Below are positions 50,018-60,191 of a stretch of 64,000 nt of DNA, in pieces. Within the stretch, counting starts at the first letter, position 1; the number at the start of each line of letters is the position of its first letter. A program made the position numbers and the translations under genes. The stretch is from Neisseria bergeri (GTDB lineage Bacteria; Pseudomonadota; Gammaproteobacteria; Burkholderiales; Neisseriaceae), in NCBI GenBank assembly GCA_003044455.1, contig POWY01000003.1, positions 145,816 to 209,815 on the forward strand. The letters run 5' to 3'. Below the pieces are notes generated by a model. That model saw only the letters and a list, made by a program, of their open reading frames with translations. It made no database searches and was not told the DNA's origin.

Positions 50018-51427
50018 ATGACCTCCACATTCCCCCGCCGCCTCGCCCACAAAATCCGCCAAACCCGCCGCCTGTCGCGCAAAAGCATCGCCTTTTTGTT
50101 CCTTCTGGCAGGTTCGGCACTCGTCGCCCTGACCGCGCTGTTTTTTGCCCATCTTGCCGATTTTGCGCTGGAACTGAACGCCAAACTGGTTCAACAATAC
50201 CCGTGGTTCGCGTGGGTCGCGCTTCCTTTGGGTTTGCCGCTTATTGCGTGGCTCACACGCAAATTCGCCCCCTTCACCGCCGGCAGCGGCATCCCGCAGG
50301 TCATCGCCTCACTGTCGCTGCCCTACGGCGCACAAAAAACGCGCCTGCTCCGCCTCGGGCAGACGCTGCTGAAGATTCCGCTGACCTTTTTGGGTATGCT
50401 GTTCGGCGCGTCCATCGGGCGCGAAGGCCCGTCCGTGCAGGTCGGCGCGGCAGTGATGGGCGCGTGGGGCGCATGGTGCAAAAAACACGGTTTGGCGTTT
50501 AAGGGTATGCAGGAAAACGATTTGATGGCGGCGGGCGCGGCGGGCGGTTTGGCAGCCGCGTTCAACGCGCCGCTGGCGGGCGTGATTTTCGCTATTGAGG
50601 AACTCGGGCGCGGCATTATGCTGCGCTGGGAGCGGCAGATTCTTTTGGGCGTGCTCGCCTCCGGTTTCATACAGGTTGCCATTCAGGGCAACAACCCGTA
50701 TTTTTCGGGTTTCAACGGCGGCGTGTTGGAAAATATTTTGATGTGGGTCGTGGCGGCGGGGCTGGTTTGCGGCGCGGCGGGCGGCCTGTTCGGACGGCTG
50801 CTCTATCAGGGTGCGGCGGCATTTGCACCACGCAAGATACGCGGCTTTATCCGCAACCGTCCGCTGCTGCTGGCGGCACTGATGGGGCTGCTGCTCGCCC
50901 TGCTCGGCACGTTCTACCAAGGCAAAACCTACGGCACCGGCTACCACGAAGCCGCCCAAGCCCTGCACGGCATCTACGAAGCCCCCGTCGGGCTGGCGGC
51001 GGCAAAATGGATCGCCACCGTATTCAGCTATTGGGCGGGCATACCGGGCGGCATCTTCACCCCCTCGCTGACCATAGGCGCAGTTTTGGGCAAGCATATC
51101 GCCGCCATCGCCGACATATCGCAGGGTGCAAACATCATCGTCCTCATCTGCATGGCGGCATTTTTAGCGGGCGCGACACAATCGCCGATTACTTCCGCCG
51201 TCGTCGTCATGGAAATGACGGGCGGACAAAGCCTGCTGTTTTGGATGCTGATTGCCTGCATTTTCGCCTCTCAGGTATCGCGCCAGTTTTCGCCGCGTCC
51301 GTTCTACCACGCATCGGGAATGCGCTTCCGCCAGCGCGTGCTTCAGGAAACCGCCGCCCAAACCGGCAATGCGCCCGCAAGACCGCAAGCCGCAAACAGC
51401 AAAGCGGGAATGCCGTCTGAAAATTAA
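50018..51427 (+). CDS. clcA: ClC-family chloride channel or H+/Cl- antiporter
   Basis: A 469-residue membrane protein with the three ClC selectivity segments in order: AGSGIPQVIASL, GREGPSVQVGAAV and AGIPGGIFTPSLTIGAVLG. The gating-glutamate position (GREGP) is kept. About 10-12 hydrophobic segments are seen. The C-terminal tail is short and ends in a DUS that encodes MPSEN. Confidence 0.93.
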   Translation: MTSTFPRRLAHKIRQTRRLSRKSIAFLFLLAGSALVALTALFFAHLADFALELNAKLVQQYPWFAWVALPLGLPLIAWLTRKFAPFTAGSGIPQVIASLSLPYGAQKTRLLRLGQTLLKIPLTFLGMLFGASIGREGPSVQVGAAVMGAWGAWCKKHGLAFKGMQENDLMAAGAAGGLAAAFNAPLAGVIFAIEELGRGIMLRWERQILLGVLASGFIQVAIQGNNPYFSGFNGGVLENILMWVVAAGLVCGAAGGLFGRLLYQGAAAFAPRKIRGFIRNRPLLLAALMGLLLALLGTFYQGKTYGTGYHEAAQALHGIYEAPVGLAAAKWIATVFSYWAGIPGGIFTPSLTIGAVLGKHIAAIADISQGANIIVLICMAAFLAGATQSPITSAVVVMEMTGGQSLLFWMLIACIFASQVSRQFSPRPFYHASGMRFRQRVLQETAAQTGNAPARPQAANSKAGMPSEN

Positions 51428-51540
51428 AACGCCCCCCGATCAAACGTCGGCAGCCGCCCCTTCACACAGCCGGGACGGGGCGCAGGGCAAACCGCCTTGA
51501 TTCGGATACCGTTCCGCCGCCGCTTGAAACTTCAGCAACA

Positions 51541-51579
51541 ATGCCGTCTGAACGACAGAATGCGGTTTTCAGACGGCAT
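51541..51579. terminator. Inverted DUS pair between clcA and hrpA
   Basis: GCCGTCTGAA at 51543-51552 and TTCAGACGGC at 51568-51577. This is the last AT-type DUS before the foreign-dialect region. Confidence 0.65.
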
Positions 51580-51655
51580 TTCCCCATCCAGATATTGCCC
51601 GAACCCAACCAAAGCGTTTGCTATAATTCTATTTTTTACCGCACACGCACCAATC

Positions 51656-53047
51656 ATGTTTCCCGATTTCTCCCAAACCCTCTCCAAAGACCGCCATTTC
51701 CTGCAATCCGCCTTCAAAAATCCCAACAAATACGGCGGCTTGTCCAAAGTCGAAGAAAAATACCGAAAATCGCATGAAATCTTTTTGAAGCGTTTGACCG
51801 CCTTGCCCAAACCCGAATTCGACAACACCCTGCCCGTTCACGAGAAGCTCGAAGAAATCAAAAAAGCCATTGCCGAGAATCAGGTAACGATTATTTGTGG
51901 CGAAACCGGTTCGGGTAAAACCACGCAGTTGCCCAAGATTTGTTTGGAACTCGGGCGCGGGGCGGCGGGGCTAATCGGGCATACCCAGCCGCGCCGTTTG
52001 GCCGCGCGTTCCGTGGCGGAGCGGATTGCCGAAGAGCTGAAATCCGAAATTGGCAGCGCGGTAGGCTATAAAGTACGCTTTACCGACCACACCTCGCGCG
52101 ATGCCTGCGTCAAGCTGATGACCGACGGCATCCTGCTGGCGGAAACCCAGACCGACCGTTATCTCGCCGCCTACGACACGATTATCATCGACGAAGCACA
52201 CGAACGCAGCCTGAACATTGACTTTCTGCTAGGCTACCTGAAACAGCTTCTGCCGCGCCGCCCCGACTTGAAAGTCATCATCACCTCGGCAACCATAGAC
52301 GCAGAACGCTTCTCCCAACACTTCAACGGCGCGCCTGTTTTAGAAGTAAGCGGGCGTACCTATCCTGTTGAAATCCTCTACCGACCGCTGACCAGCAAAG
52401 ACGAAGACGATGCAGAAGTCGAGCTGACCGACGCGATTGTCGATGCAGCCGACGAATTGGCGTGCTACGGCGAAGGCGATATCTTGGTATTCCTGCCGGG
52501 CGAGCGCGAAATCCGCGAAGCCGCCGAAGCCCTGCGCAAATCTACACTGCGCCGCAACGACGAAATCCTGCCCCTGTTCGCACGCCTGTCGCACGCCGAG
52601 CAGCACAAAATCTTCCACCCCTCAGGCGCAAAACGCCGCATCGTGCTGGCAACCAACGTCGCCGAAACCTCGCTTACCGTGCCGGGCATCAAATACGTCA
52701 TCGACACCGGCCTCGCGCGCGTCAAACGCTATTCCGCACGGGCAAAGGTGGAGCAGCTTCATGTCGAAAAAATCTCTCAAGCCGCCGCCCGCCAACGCTC
52801 CGGCCGCTGCGGACGCGTCTCCGCAGGCGTGTGTATCCGACTGTTTTCAGAAGAAGATTTCAACAACCGCCCCGAATTTACCGACCCCGAAATCGTCCGC
52901 AGCAACCTCGCCGCCGTCATCCTGCGCATGGCAGCGTTGAAACTCGGCGACGTGGCGGCATTCCCGTTTTTAGAAATGCCTGATTCGCGGTATATCAATG
53001 ACGGTTTTCAGGTGTTGCTGGAATTGGGTGCGGTGGAGGCCGTCTGA
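51656..53047 (+). pseudogene. hrpA: DEAH-box RNA helicase HrpA, N-terminal fragment
   Basis: 463 residues forming the complete helicase core: Walker [18 protein letters not shown] box [12 protein letters not shown], motif III SATID, and motif [19 protein letters not shown]. The reading ends at [10 protein letters not shown], where an AGGCCGTCTGAA uptake sequence brings the TGA stop (53045-53047). In intact HrpA this point leads straight into the winged-helix domain. That domain is found 4.2 kb further on at 57158-60112. A promoter -10 TATAAT lies near 51622. The fragment may still have ATPase activity, but full function is doubtful. Confidence 0.88.
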
Positions 53048-53063
53048 AAACAGGCTGCCTGAA
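53037..53063 (+). repeat. Two non-native DUS dialects at the hrpA break
   Basis: AGGCCGTCTGAA (AG-DUS) at 53037-53048 is followed by AGGCTGCCTGAA (the simDUS type) at 53052-53063. A partial AAGCAGCCTACA follows. These are uptake-sequence dialects of other Neisseriaceae. Confidence 0.7.
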
Positions 53064-53119
53064 AATAAAAAGCAGCCTACACTCTATAACCTACATCATA
53101 TGAATTAAAGGACAAATAT

Positions 53120-54178
53120 ATGGTTAATAAACCGCATTTATTTGGATTAACTAACTCAAACCGAGATTTTTCTTTAAAAGATACTTGGGGGAAAAATCAA
53201 TTTAATTCATCATTTCCCATTGCATTATGCTGCTATATGGCAAGCAAAGAGATTGATGTCAACTATTTGATTTCAAAAAATAATCAAATTAAATGTCAAT
53301 CTATTTCTGTCAATGAAGCCTTTGGTACCGAAGCAGACAGCCAAGATATATTTTTTGCATTTGAAACTGCCCACACACCTTTTGCAAAATATGTAGTCGG
53401 GTCATTGCCAAGAACGGATATTGTTATTCAAAATATCCGTACAGGGCAGTGTTTAACAGGTTTGGAAATAAAGTTAACTGCTTTGCCGGACCATACAACA
53501 TGCCATCTGTCTGATGAATTTTTTGGTAGCGAAATTGTTATACGCCCTGATAGCATAGTTTATTTGGCTTGTAGCATTGCTGAAAATTTTGGTCAAGATT
53601 TGAATGAGTTGATTGTTATAGCTGAAAATTTTGAAGAGACCGATTGGTCTGATCCAAAACAGGTTATTCCACTTTTCAACGATATTTCTATCACTTTAAA
53701 CAACCTATGTGGAAATGAAACTGCTATTCAAAAGCCATTCTTAATACAACCGGTTTGGAAAACCATAGGGAAATCTCCCAGATTGGCAGAAAATTGTTTA
53801 GATGTATTTGTATGGAGCGATTTGGCTTTTGTTAGGTTTATACTTTCCATTGCTGATTTATCTGAAAATTGTTTAAAGATTACTCGACCAACTCGTACAG
53901 CAATTTGGCTGTATAAAATGCTGTTGGATATTTGTCAAAGTGGGAAATTCAACCATGAACAAATTATCGATACCTGCTCTTTCAATACAAAAAATGATAA
54001 AGCATTTGCTTCATCGGGACAGATAACTAATCCGTTTATGAGAAGTACAAGGTTAGAAACACCAATTATTTTAAAATCAGAAATCAAAAAAATTATTTTA
54101 GGCGGGGGGCAGGAATTGCTCAGCCCCGAAAGACGTTTTGATGCCATTCTTTATAATTCTCCTGAGTTGTTCTTATGA
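53120..54178 (+). CDS. HaeII/NgoBI-like type II restriction endonuclease
   Basis: A 352-residue protein beginning MVNKPHLFGLTNSNRDFSLKD. It contains FAKYVVGSLPRTDIVIQNI, then GLEIKLTALPD, a PD-(D/E)xK-like arrangement (D...ExK) that could form the active site. Length and sequence resemble HaeII and its neisserial isoschizomer NgoBI, which cut RGCGCY; this is from memory of the family. It is AT-rich compared with flanking genes. It overlaps the methyltransferase start by ATGA, so the endonuclease comes first in a coupled operon. Confidence 0.7.
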   Translation: MVNKPHLFGLTNSNRDFSLKDTWGKNQFNSSFPIALCCYMASKEIDVNYLISKNNQIKCQSISVNEAFGTEADSQDIFFAFETAHTPFAKYVVGSLPRTDIVIQNIRTGQCLTGLEIKLTALPDHTTCHLSDEFFGSEIVIRPDSIVYLACSIAENFGQDLNELIVIAENFEETDWSDPKQVIPLFNDISITLNNLCGNETAIQKPFLIQPVWKTIGKSPRLAENCLDVFVWSDLAFVRFILSIADLSENCLKITRPTRTAIWLYKMLLDICQSGKFNHEQIIDTCSFNTKNDKAFASSGQITNPFMRSTRLETPIILKSEIKKIILGGGQELLSPERRFDAILYNSPELFL

Positions 54179-55167
54179 AATGTATTGATTTATTTGCAGG
54201 TTGTGGCGGTTTGTCTTTGGGGTTCGGGCAAGCAGGCTTCGAAGTTTGTGCAGCTTTTGAAAAATGGGATAAGGCAATCGATATTTATAGAAAAAATTTT
54301 AACCACCCTGTCTACGAAACTGATTTAACCGATGAACAAACAGCAATTTCGCAGATTTTGAATTATCAACCTGATTTGATCATGGGCGGTCCGCCTTGCC
54401 AAGATTTTTCCAGTGCAGGAAAAAGAGATGTTACTTTGGGGCGTGCTGATTTAACTTATCATTTTGCCAATATCGTCTGTTCAGTCCGCCCAACTTGGTT
54501 TGTGATGGAAAATGTGGAGCAAATTAAGAAAAGCCATATTTTGCATGATGTGATTGAACAATTCATACAGTCAGGTTATGGGCTGACTTCCGTTATTTTA
54601 GATGCTTCCTATTGTGGTGTACCGCAAGCGAGAACCCGTTTTTTCTTAATAGGAAAATTGGGGGAAGAACATAATTTCCTTACACCGATTTTAACTGATC
54701 GTTTGGCGGAGAAACCGATGACAGTCCGAGATTATTTGGGTAATTCTTTAAATCTCGAGCATTATTACCGCCACCCGAGAAACTATAACCGACGCGGTAT
54801 ATTCTCTATTGATGAACCTAGTCCGACAATTCGTGGGGTTAACCGTCCTATTCCCAAAGGTTATCAACTGAATAATTGCGACCCGCAAGGCATTGAGTTA
54901 TCCGAAGTCCGACCACTTACTACCATAGAGCGCAGTTATATCCAAACTTTTCCAGAAAATTTTGTGTTTACGGGAACAAAAACGGATTTGGAACAGATGA
55001 TAGGAAATGCGGTACCAGTTAATTTGGCTAAGTTTATTGCCGAATCTATCCAAAAATTTATAGAAAACCCACTTGTGAAAAGGTATAAAAACACCGATTT
55101 GTTTGGAGCAAACGATAACCGTTTCATGCTGGCTGAAAAAGCCTTGCATAGAGATATAAGATATTAA
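54175..55167 (+). CDS. C5 cytosine DNA methyltransferase (HaeII/NgoBI-like)
   Basis: 330 residues with the m5C methyltransferase motifs in order. Motif I is DLFAGCGGLSLGF. Motif IV is GGPPCQDFSSAGKRD with the catalytic Cys. Motif VI is WFVMENVEQ and motif VIII is QARTRFF. RPLTTIERSYIQTFPENF is motif IX and GNAVPVNLAKF is motif X. It protects host DNA at the site cut by the upstream endonuclease, probably RGCGCY by family likeness. It is AT-rich. The gene ends 13 residues after NDNRFMLAE. Confidence 0.88.
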   Translation: MKCIDLFAGCGGLSLGFGQAGFEVCAAFEKWDKAIDIYRKNFNHPVYETDLTDEQTAISQILNYQPDLIMGGPPCQDFSSAGKRDVTLGRADLTYHFANIVCSVRPTWFVMENVEQIKKSHILHDVIEQFIQSGYGLTSVILDASYCGVPQARTRFFLIGKLGEEHNFLTPILTDRLAEKPMTVRDYLGNSLNLEHYYRHPRNYNRRGIFSIDEPSPTIRGVNRPIPKGYQLNNCDPQGIELSEVRPLTTIERSYIQTFPENFVFTGTKTDLEQMIGNAVPVNLAKFIAESIQKFIENPLVKRYKNTDLFGANDNRFMLAEKALHRDIRY

Positions 55168-55409
55168 GTTTGAATTATATTTAAGGTTTCATATCATGCG
55201 GGTACGCCATAAAAGCAGCCGGTATTTTTCGAAGCACCTACCTATTTTCACAATCCCAATTTAGAACAACATCATACAAAACACCCAAACCCTTTTCAGA
55301 TAGCCCCAAAACCATCTTGTTAAGCCCCCGTTACTGACTGATCAAGTTTGGCGAATAAATGGCACATCTACCCATTGACAAAAAAATATGTATATTTTAT
55401 TGGATATTT

Positions 55410-55484
55410 TCCCGTTCTTGGAAATGCCCGATTCGCGGTATATCAATGACGGTTTTCAGGTGTTGCTGAAGTTGGTGGCAGTAT
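55410..55484 (+). repeat. Duplicated fragment of hrpA in front of lpt3
   Basis: About 73 bases nearly identical to 52961-53033 of hrpA ([18 protein letters not shown] in the same codon frame, with a few silent changes). Between the methyltransferase stop and this copy are about 240 AT-rich bases with no gene seen. The copy marks the original hrpA-lpt3 junction. Confidence 0.85.
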
Positions 55485-55514
55485 TCAATCCGTTAATTTT
55501 TATTTGGAATATGA

Positions 55515-57092
55515 ATGATGAAAAAATCCCTTTTCGTTCTCTTTCTGTATTCATCTCTACTTACTGCCAGCGAAATTGCCTATCGCTTTGTATTCGGGAT
55601 TGAAACCCTGCCGGCGGCGAAAATCGCGGAAACATTTGCGCTGACATTTGTGATTGCTGCGCTGTATCTATTTGCGCGTTATAAGGCAACGCGTTTGTTG
55701 ATTGCGATGTTTTTCGCGTTCAGCATTATTGCCAACAATGTGCATTACGCGGTTTATCAAAGCTGGATAACGGGTATTAATTATTGGCTGATGCTGAAAG
55801 AGATTACCGAAGTCGGCAGCGCGGGCGCGTCGATGTTGGATAAGTTGTGGCTGCCTGCGTTGTGGGGCGTGTTGGAAGTCGTGTTGTTTTGCAGCCTTGC
55901 CAAGTTCCGCCGCAAGACGCATTTTTCTGCCGATATACTGTTTGCCTTCCTAATGCTGATGATTTTCGTGCGTTCGTTCGACACGAAACAAGAGCACGGT
56001 ATTTCGCCCAAACCGACATACAGCCGCATCAAAGCCAATTATTTCAGCTTCGGTTATTTTGTCGGACGCGTATTGCCGTATCAGTTGTTTGATTTAAGCA
56101 AGATTCCTGTGTTCAAACAGCCTGCGCCAAGCAAAATCGGGCAAGGCAGTATTCAAAATATCGTCCTGATTATGGGCGAAAGCGAAAGTGCGGCACATTT
56201 GAAATTGTTTGGCTACGGGCGCGAAACTTCGCCATTTTTAACTCGACTGTCGCAAGCCGATTTTAAGCCGATTGTGAAACAAAGTTATTCCGCAGGCTTT
56301 ATGACGGCAGTATCCCTGCCCAGCTTCTTTAACGTCATACCGCATGCCAACGGCTTGGAACAAATCAGCGGCGGCGATACCAATATGTTCCGCCTCGCCA
56401 AAGAGCAGGGCTATGAGACGTATTTTTACAGCGCTCAGGCTGAGAACCAAATGGCAATTTTGAACTTAATCGGTAAGAAATGGATAGACCATCTGATTCA
56501 GCCGACGCAGCTTGGCTATGGCAACGACGACAATATGCCCGATGAGAAGCTGCTGCCGTTGTTCGACAAAATCAATTTGCAGCAGGGCAAGCATTTTATC
56601 GTGTTGCACCAACGCGGTTCGCACGTCCCATACGGCGCATTGTTGCAGCCTCAAGATAAAGTATTCGGCGAAGCCAATATTGTGGATAAGTACGACAACA
56701 CCATCCACAAAACCGACCAAATGATTCAAACCGTATTCGAGCAGCTGCAAAAGCAGCCTGACGGCAACTGGCTGTTTGCCTATACCTCTGATCATGGCCA
56801 GTATGTGCGCCAAGATATCTACAATCAAGGCACGGTGCAGCCCGACAGCTATTTCGTGCCGCTGGTGTTGTACAGCCCGAATAAGGCCGTGCAACAGGCT
56901 GCCAACCAGGCTTTTGCGCCTTGCGAGATTGCCTTCCATCAGCAGCTTTCAACGTTCCTGATTCACACGTTGGGCTACGATATGCCGGTTTCAGGTTGTC
57001 GCGAAGGCTCGGTAACGGGCAATCTGATTACAGGCGATGCAGGCAGCTTGAACATTCGCGACGGCAAGGCGGAATATGTTTATCCGCAATAA
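55515..57092 (+). CDS. lpt3: Lipooligosaccharide phosphoethanolamine transferase, Lpt3-like
   Basis: 525 residues. Residues 1 to about 170 hold four or five membrane segments. The rest is a periplasmic sulfatase-type domain of the EptA/OpgE/Lpt3 family: VLIMGESESAAHLKLFGYGRE (metal site), GFMTAVSLPSFFN with the probable nucleophilic Thr, YSAQAENQMAI, and LFAYTSDHGQYV with the metal-binding Asp/His. Lpt3 adds phosphoethanolamine to heptose II of LOS. The size and the position between hrpA and comP fit Lpt3 in my memory of the neisserial map. Lpt6 is the main alternative. It sits between two hrpA pieces. Confidence 0.78.
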   Translation: MMKKSLFVLFLYSSLLTASEIAYRFVFGIETLPAAKIAETFALTFVIAALYLFARYKATRLLIAMFFAFSIIANNVHYAVYQSWITGINYWLMLKEITEVGSAGASMLDKLWLPALWGVLEVVLFCSLAKFRRKTHFSADILFAFLMLMIFVRSFDTKQEHGISPKPTYSRIKANYFSFGYFVGRVLPYQLFDLSKIPVFKQPAPSKIGQGSIQNIVLIMGESESAAHLKLFGYGRETSPFLTRLSQADFKPIVKQSYSAGFMTAVSLPSFFNVIPHANGLEQISGGDTNMFRLAKEQGYETYFYSAQAENQMAILNLIGKKWIDHLIQPTQLGYGNDDNMPDEKLLPLFDKINLQQGKHFIVLHQRGSHVPYGALLQPQDKVFGEANIVDKYDNTIHKTDQMIQTVFEQLQKQPDGNWLFAYTSDHGQYVRQDIYNQGTVQPDSYFVPLVLYSPNKAVQQAANQAFAPCEIAFHQQLSTFLIHTLGYDMPVSGCREGSVTGNLITGDAGSLNIRDGKAEYVYPQ

Positions 57093-57157
57093 GCGGCGTG
57101 AAAACCAATAAAGACAAATTTAGATGATGTCGGGGAAGATGCCCGACCGACAAGACT

Positions 57158-60112
57158 ATGCAAAATATGAAAAACCAAGTACGCGGATCAGGCACGGATG
57201 CACGATCCAACCCAGCCAATGTTTCAGACGGCCTGCAAAACAGTTCGGGCCATATCGGTACCAACACGCGCTACCGCCTGACCAAACTCGGCGAACAAAT
57301 GGCGCGCCTGCCCATCGACCCGAAAATCGCGCGCATTTTGCTGGCGGCGAAGAAACACGACTGCATGGCGGAAATATTGGTGATCGCATCCGCGCTGTCG
57401 ATTCAAGACCCACGCGAGCGGCCGCTGGAAGCGCGCGATGCCGCCGCCAAGGCGCATGAACGCTTTACCGACAAGCAATCCGATTTCCTTGCCTACCTGA
57501 ATATTTGGGACAGTTTCCAGCGCGAGCGCGACAAAGGTTTGTCCAACAAGCAGCTGGTGCAGTGGTGCCGCCAATATTTCCTGTCGCACCTGCGTATGCG
57601 CGAATGGCGCGAGTTGCACCACCAGCTTGCCCAAACCGCGATTGAAATGGGTTTGACCACCAAAGAAGCCGCGTTTAGACAACCTCCTTCCCAAGAACAA
57701 TTAAGGCCGTCTGAAAGCAAGGGTGACCAAGATTTGGCGGCAAAGCTCAAACAAAAACAACTGGATAAGAAGCAACACCGTGCCCAAATCCGCGCCGCCA
57801 AAGAAGCGGGCTACGAACAAATCCACCGCGCCCTGCTCACCGGCCTTATCGCCAACGTCGGCATGAAATCGCCCGACGGCAACGACTACACCGGCGCGCG
57901 CGGCAGCCGCTTCCACCTTTTTCCCGCCTCCGCCCTGTTTAAAGCCAAACCCAAATGGGTGATGGCGGCAGAATTGGTTGAAACCACGCGCCTTTACGCG
58001 CGCGACGTCGCCGTTATCCAGCCCGAATGGATAGAGCAAGAAGCACCGCACCTCGTCCGCTACCACTATTTCGAGCCGCATTGGGAACAAAAACGCGGCG
58101 AAGTCGTCGCCAGCGAACGCGTAACGCTTTACGGTCTGACCGTCTTACCGCGCCGCCCCGTGTCCTACGGCAGAATCGCCCCCGAAGAAGCGCGCGAAAT
58201 CTTTATCCGCGGCGCATTGGTGGCGCAGGAAAGCAATCTTCAGACGGCTTTTTTTGCCCATAACAAAAAGCTGATTAAAGAAATTACCGAACTCGAACAC
58301 AAATCGCGCAAGCAAGACGTATTGGTCGACGACGAAGCCCTGTTTGCGTTTTATCACGAACGACTGCCCGAGCTGGTGTGGAAAGACGCGAAAGGCGGCG
58401 TTTGGGGAAGCGAAGAGGGCGGACAAACCCAGTCGGACAAGACAGCCGGACAAAACGGACAAGCAAACCAGCGCAACGCAGGGCGTGTGGCGCAAGCCAT
58501 GCATACAGATTCCAAAGATACGGACAACTGCGAGCGCGAACCGAGTTCACATACCCGACAAAATGTTTCAGACGACCCCAAACCCAAAAAGCAGCCTACA
58601 TCTCAAAAAGGCCGTCTGAAACCATTGCCCCTTGCCGATATCCGCACCTTTGAAGCCTGGCTCAAAACCGCCGAGCGCGACAATCCGCGCCTGCTGTTCC
58701 TCAGCCGCGACGATTTGATGCAACACGCCGCCGCACACATTACCGAAGAGCAATTCCCCAAATTCTGGCAAACCGCAGACGGCAAGTTCAAACTTTCCTA
58801 CCGCTTCGAGCCGCACCACCCGCTCGACGGTGTAACCATGACCGTACCGCTGACCGTCCTCAACCGCCTGCACGCGCCGTCGCTCGAATGGCTGGTGCCC
58901 GGTATGTTGCGCGAAAAAATCCAGCTGCTGATTAAAGCCCTGCCGAAGCAAATCCGCCGCATTTGCGTGCCCGTACCCGATTTCATCACTAAATTCCTCG
59001 AAAGCAATCCCGACCGCCAAGCGGCCATCATTCCCCAGTTGGCGCACTTTATCGCCAAAAGCGCAGGCGATATGCGGATTTTCGAGCAAATCGACCAAGA
59101 CGCATGGGCGGCGCAAGAATTGCCCGAACACTGCTATCTGAATCTGCGCATCATCGACGACGGCGGACAAGAGCTTGCCGGCGGCCGCAAACTGCACGAA
59201 TTGCAACAACAGCTCGGCCAAGCCGCCGCCATCACCTTCCGCGACAACACCCAAGAATTCGAGCGCGACAACGTTACCGCATGGGACATCGGCACCCTGC
59301 CCGAATCCATCAAATTCGCCCGCGGCAAACAACAGCTCACCGGCTACCTCGGCCTGCAAAAAGAAAAAGACGGCCGCATCGCCCTGCGCCTGTTCGACAC
59401 ATCCCCCGCCGCCGAACAAGCCCACCGATTAGGCGTGATCGAACTCATGAAACTACAACTAAAAGAACAAGTTAAAGACCTGAACAAAGGCATCCAAGGC
59501 TTCACCCAAGCCGCCATGCTGCTCAAACACATCAACGCCGACAACCTGCGCGACGACCTCACCCAAGCCGTCTGCGACCGCGCCTTTATCGGCGAAGACG
59601 AGCTGCCGCGCAACGAAAAAGCCTTCAAAGAGCAAATCAAACGCGCCCGCAGCCGCCTGCCCGCCGTCAAAGAAGCTCTCAGCCGCTACTTGCAGGAAAC
59701 CGCCGCCGCTTACGCCGAACTCAACGGCAAACTAGGCAAGCATCCATTGACCCACCTCCTGCGACAACGCCTGCAAACCCTGCTTGCCCCCGGCTTCGCC
59801 ACCCACACCCCATGGGCACAATGGCCGCGCCTCCCCATCTACCTCAAAGCCATGACCCTGCGCCTCGAAAAATACAGCAGCAACCCCGCCCGCGACGCAG
59901 CCCGCGAAGCCGATATTCAAGAACTGGAACAAATGTGGCAGGAAAAAACCGACGGCTTGATGAAACAAGGACAACCCGTTTCAGACGACCTCGCCGCATT
60001 TAGATGGATGATTGAAGAATTAAGGGTGTCGCTGTTTGCTCAAGAATTGAAGACGCCGTATCCGGTGTCGGTGAAGAGGTTGATGAAGGAGTGGGATGGG
60101 TTGAATAAGTAA
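57158..60112 (+). pseudogene. hrpA: DEAH-box RNA helicase HrpA, C-terminal fragment
   Basis: 984 codons. HrpA similarity starts at about residue 38 (TRYRLTKLGEQMARLPIDPK, ILVIASALSIQDPRERPLEA): the winged-helix and ratchet domains, the OB fold, and the DUF3418-type C-terminus. The first codons, including VSDGLQ, come from the junction with an inverted AG-DUS at 57223-57234. Residues about 412-490 are a low-complexity, glycine/glutamine-rich insert (SEEGGQTQSDKTAGQNGQA) flanked by DUS-like sequences. With 51656-53047 it makes one broken gene; separate translation of this part is possible but unproven. Confidence 0.85.
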
Positions 60113-60191
60113 AATTATGTGAGTTAAACCTATTCTAGATTTTTTACAATCTCCCTAAAAATAAGCTAACAATTTTTATTAAGGAAAAAAC

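Noticed and set aside
55168..55409. A gene in the AT-rich stretch after the methyltransferase
   Set aside because: No open frame with a start and family features is seen; it looks like leftover insert DNA.
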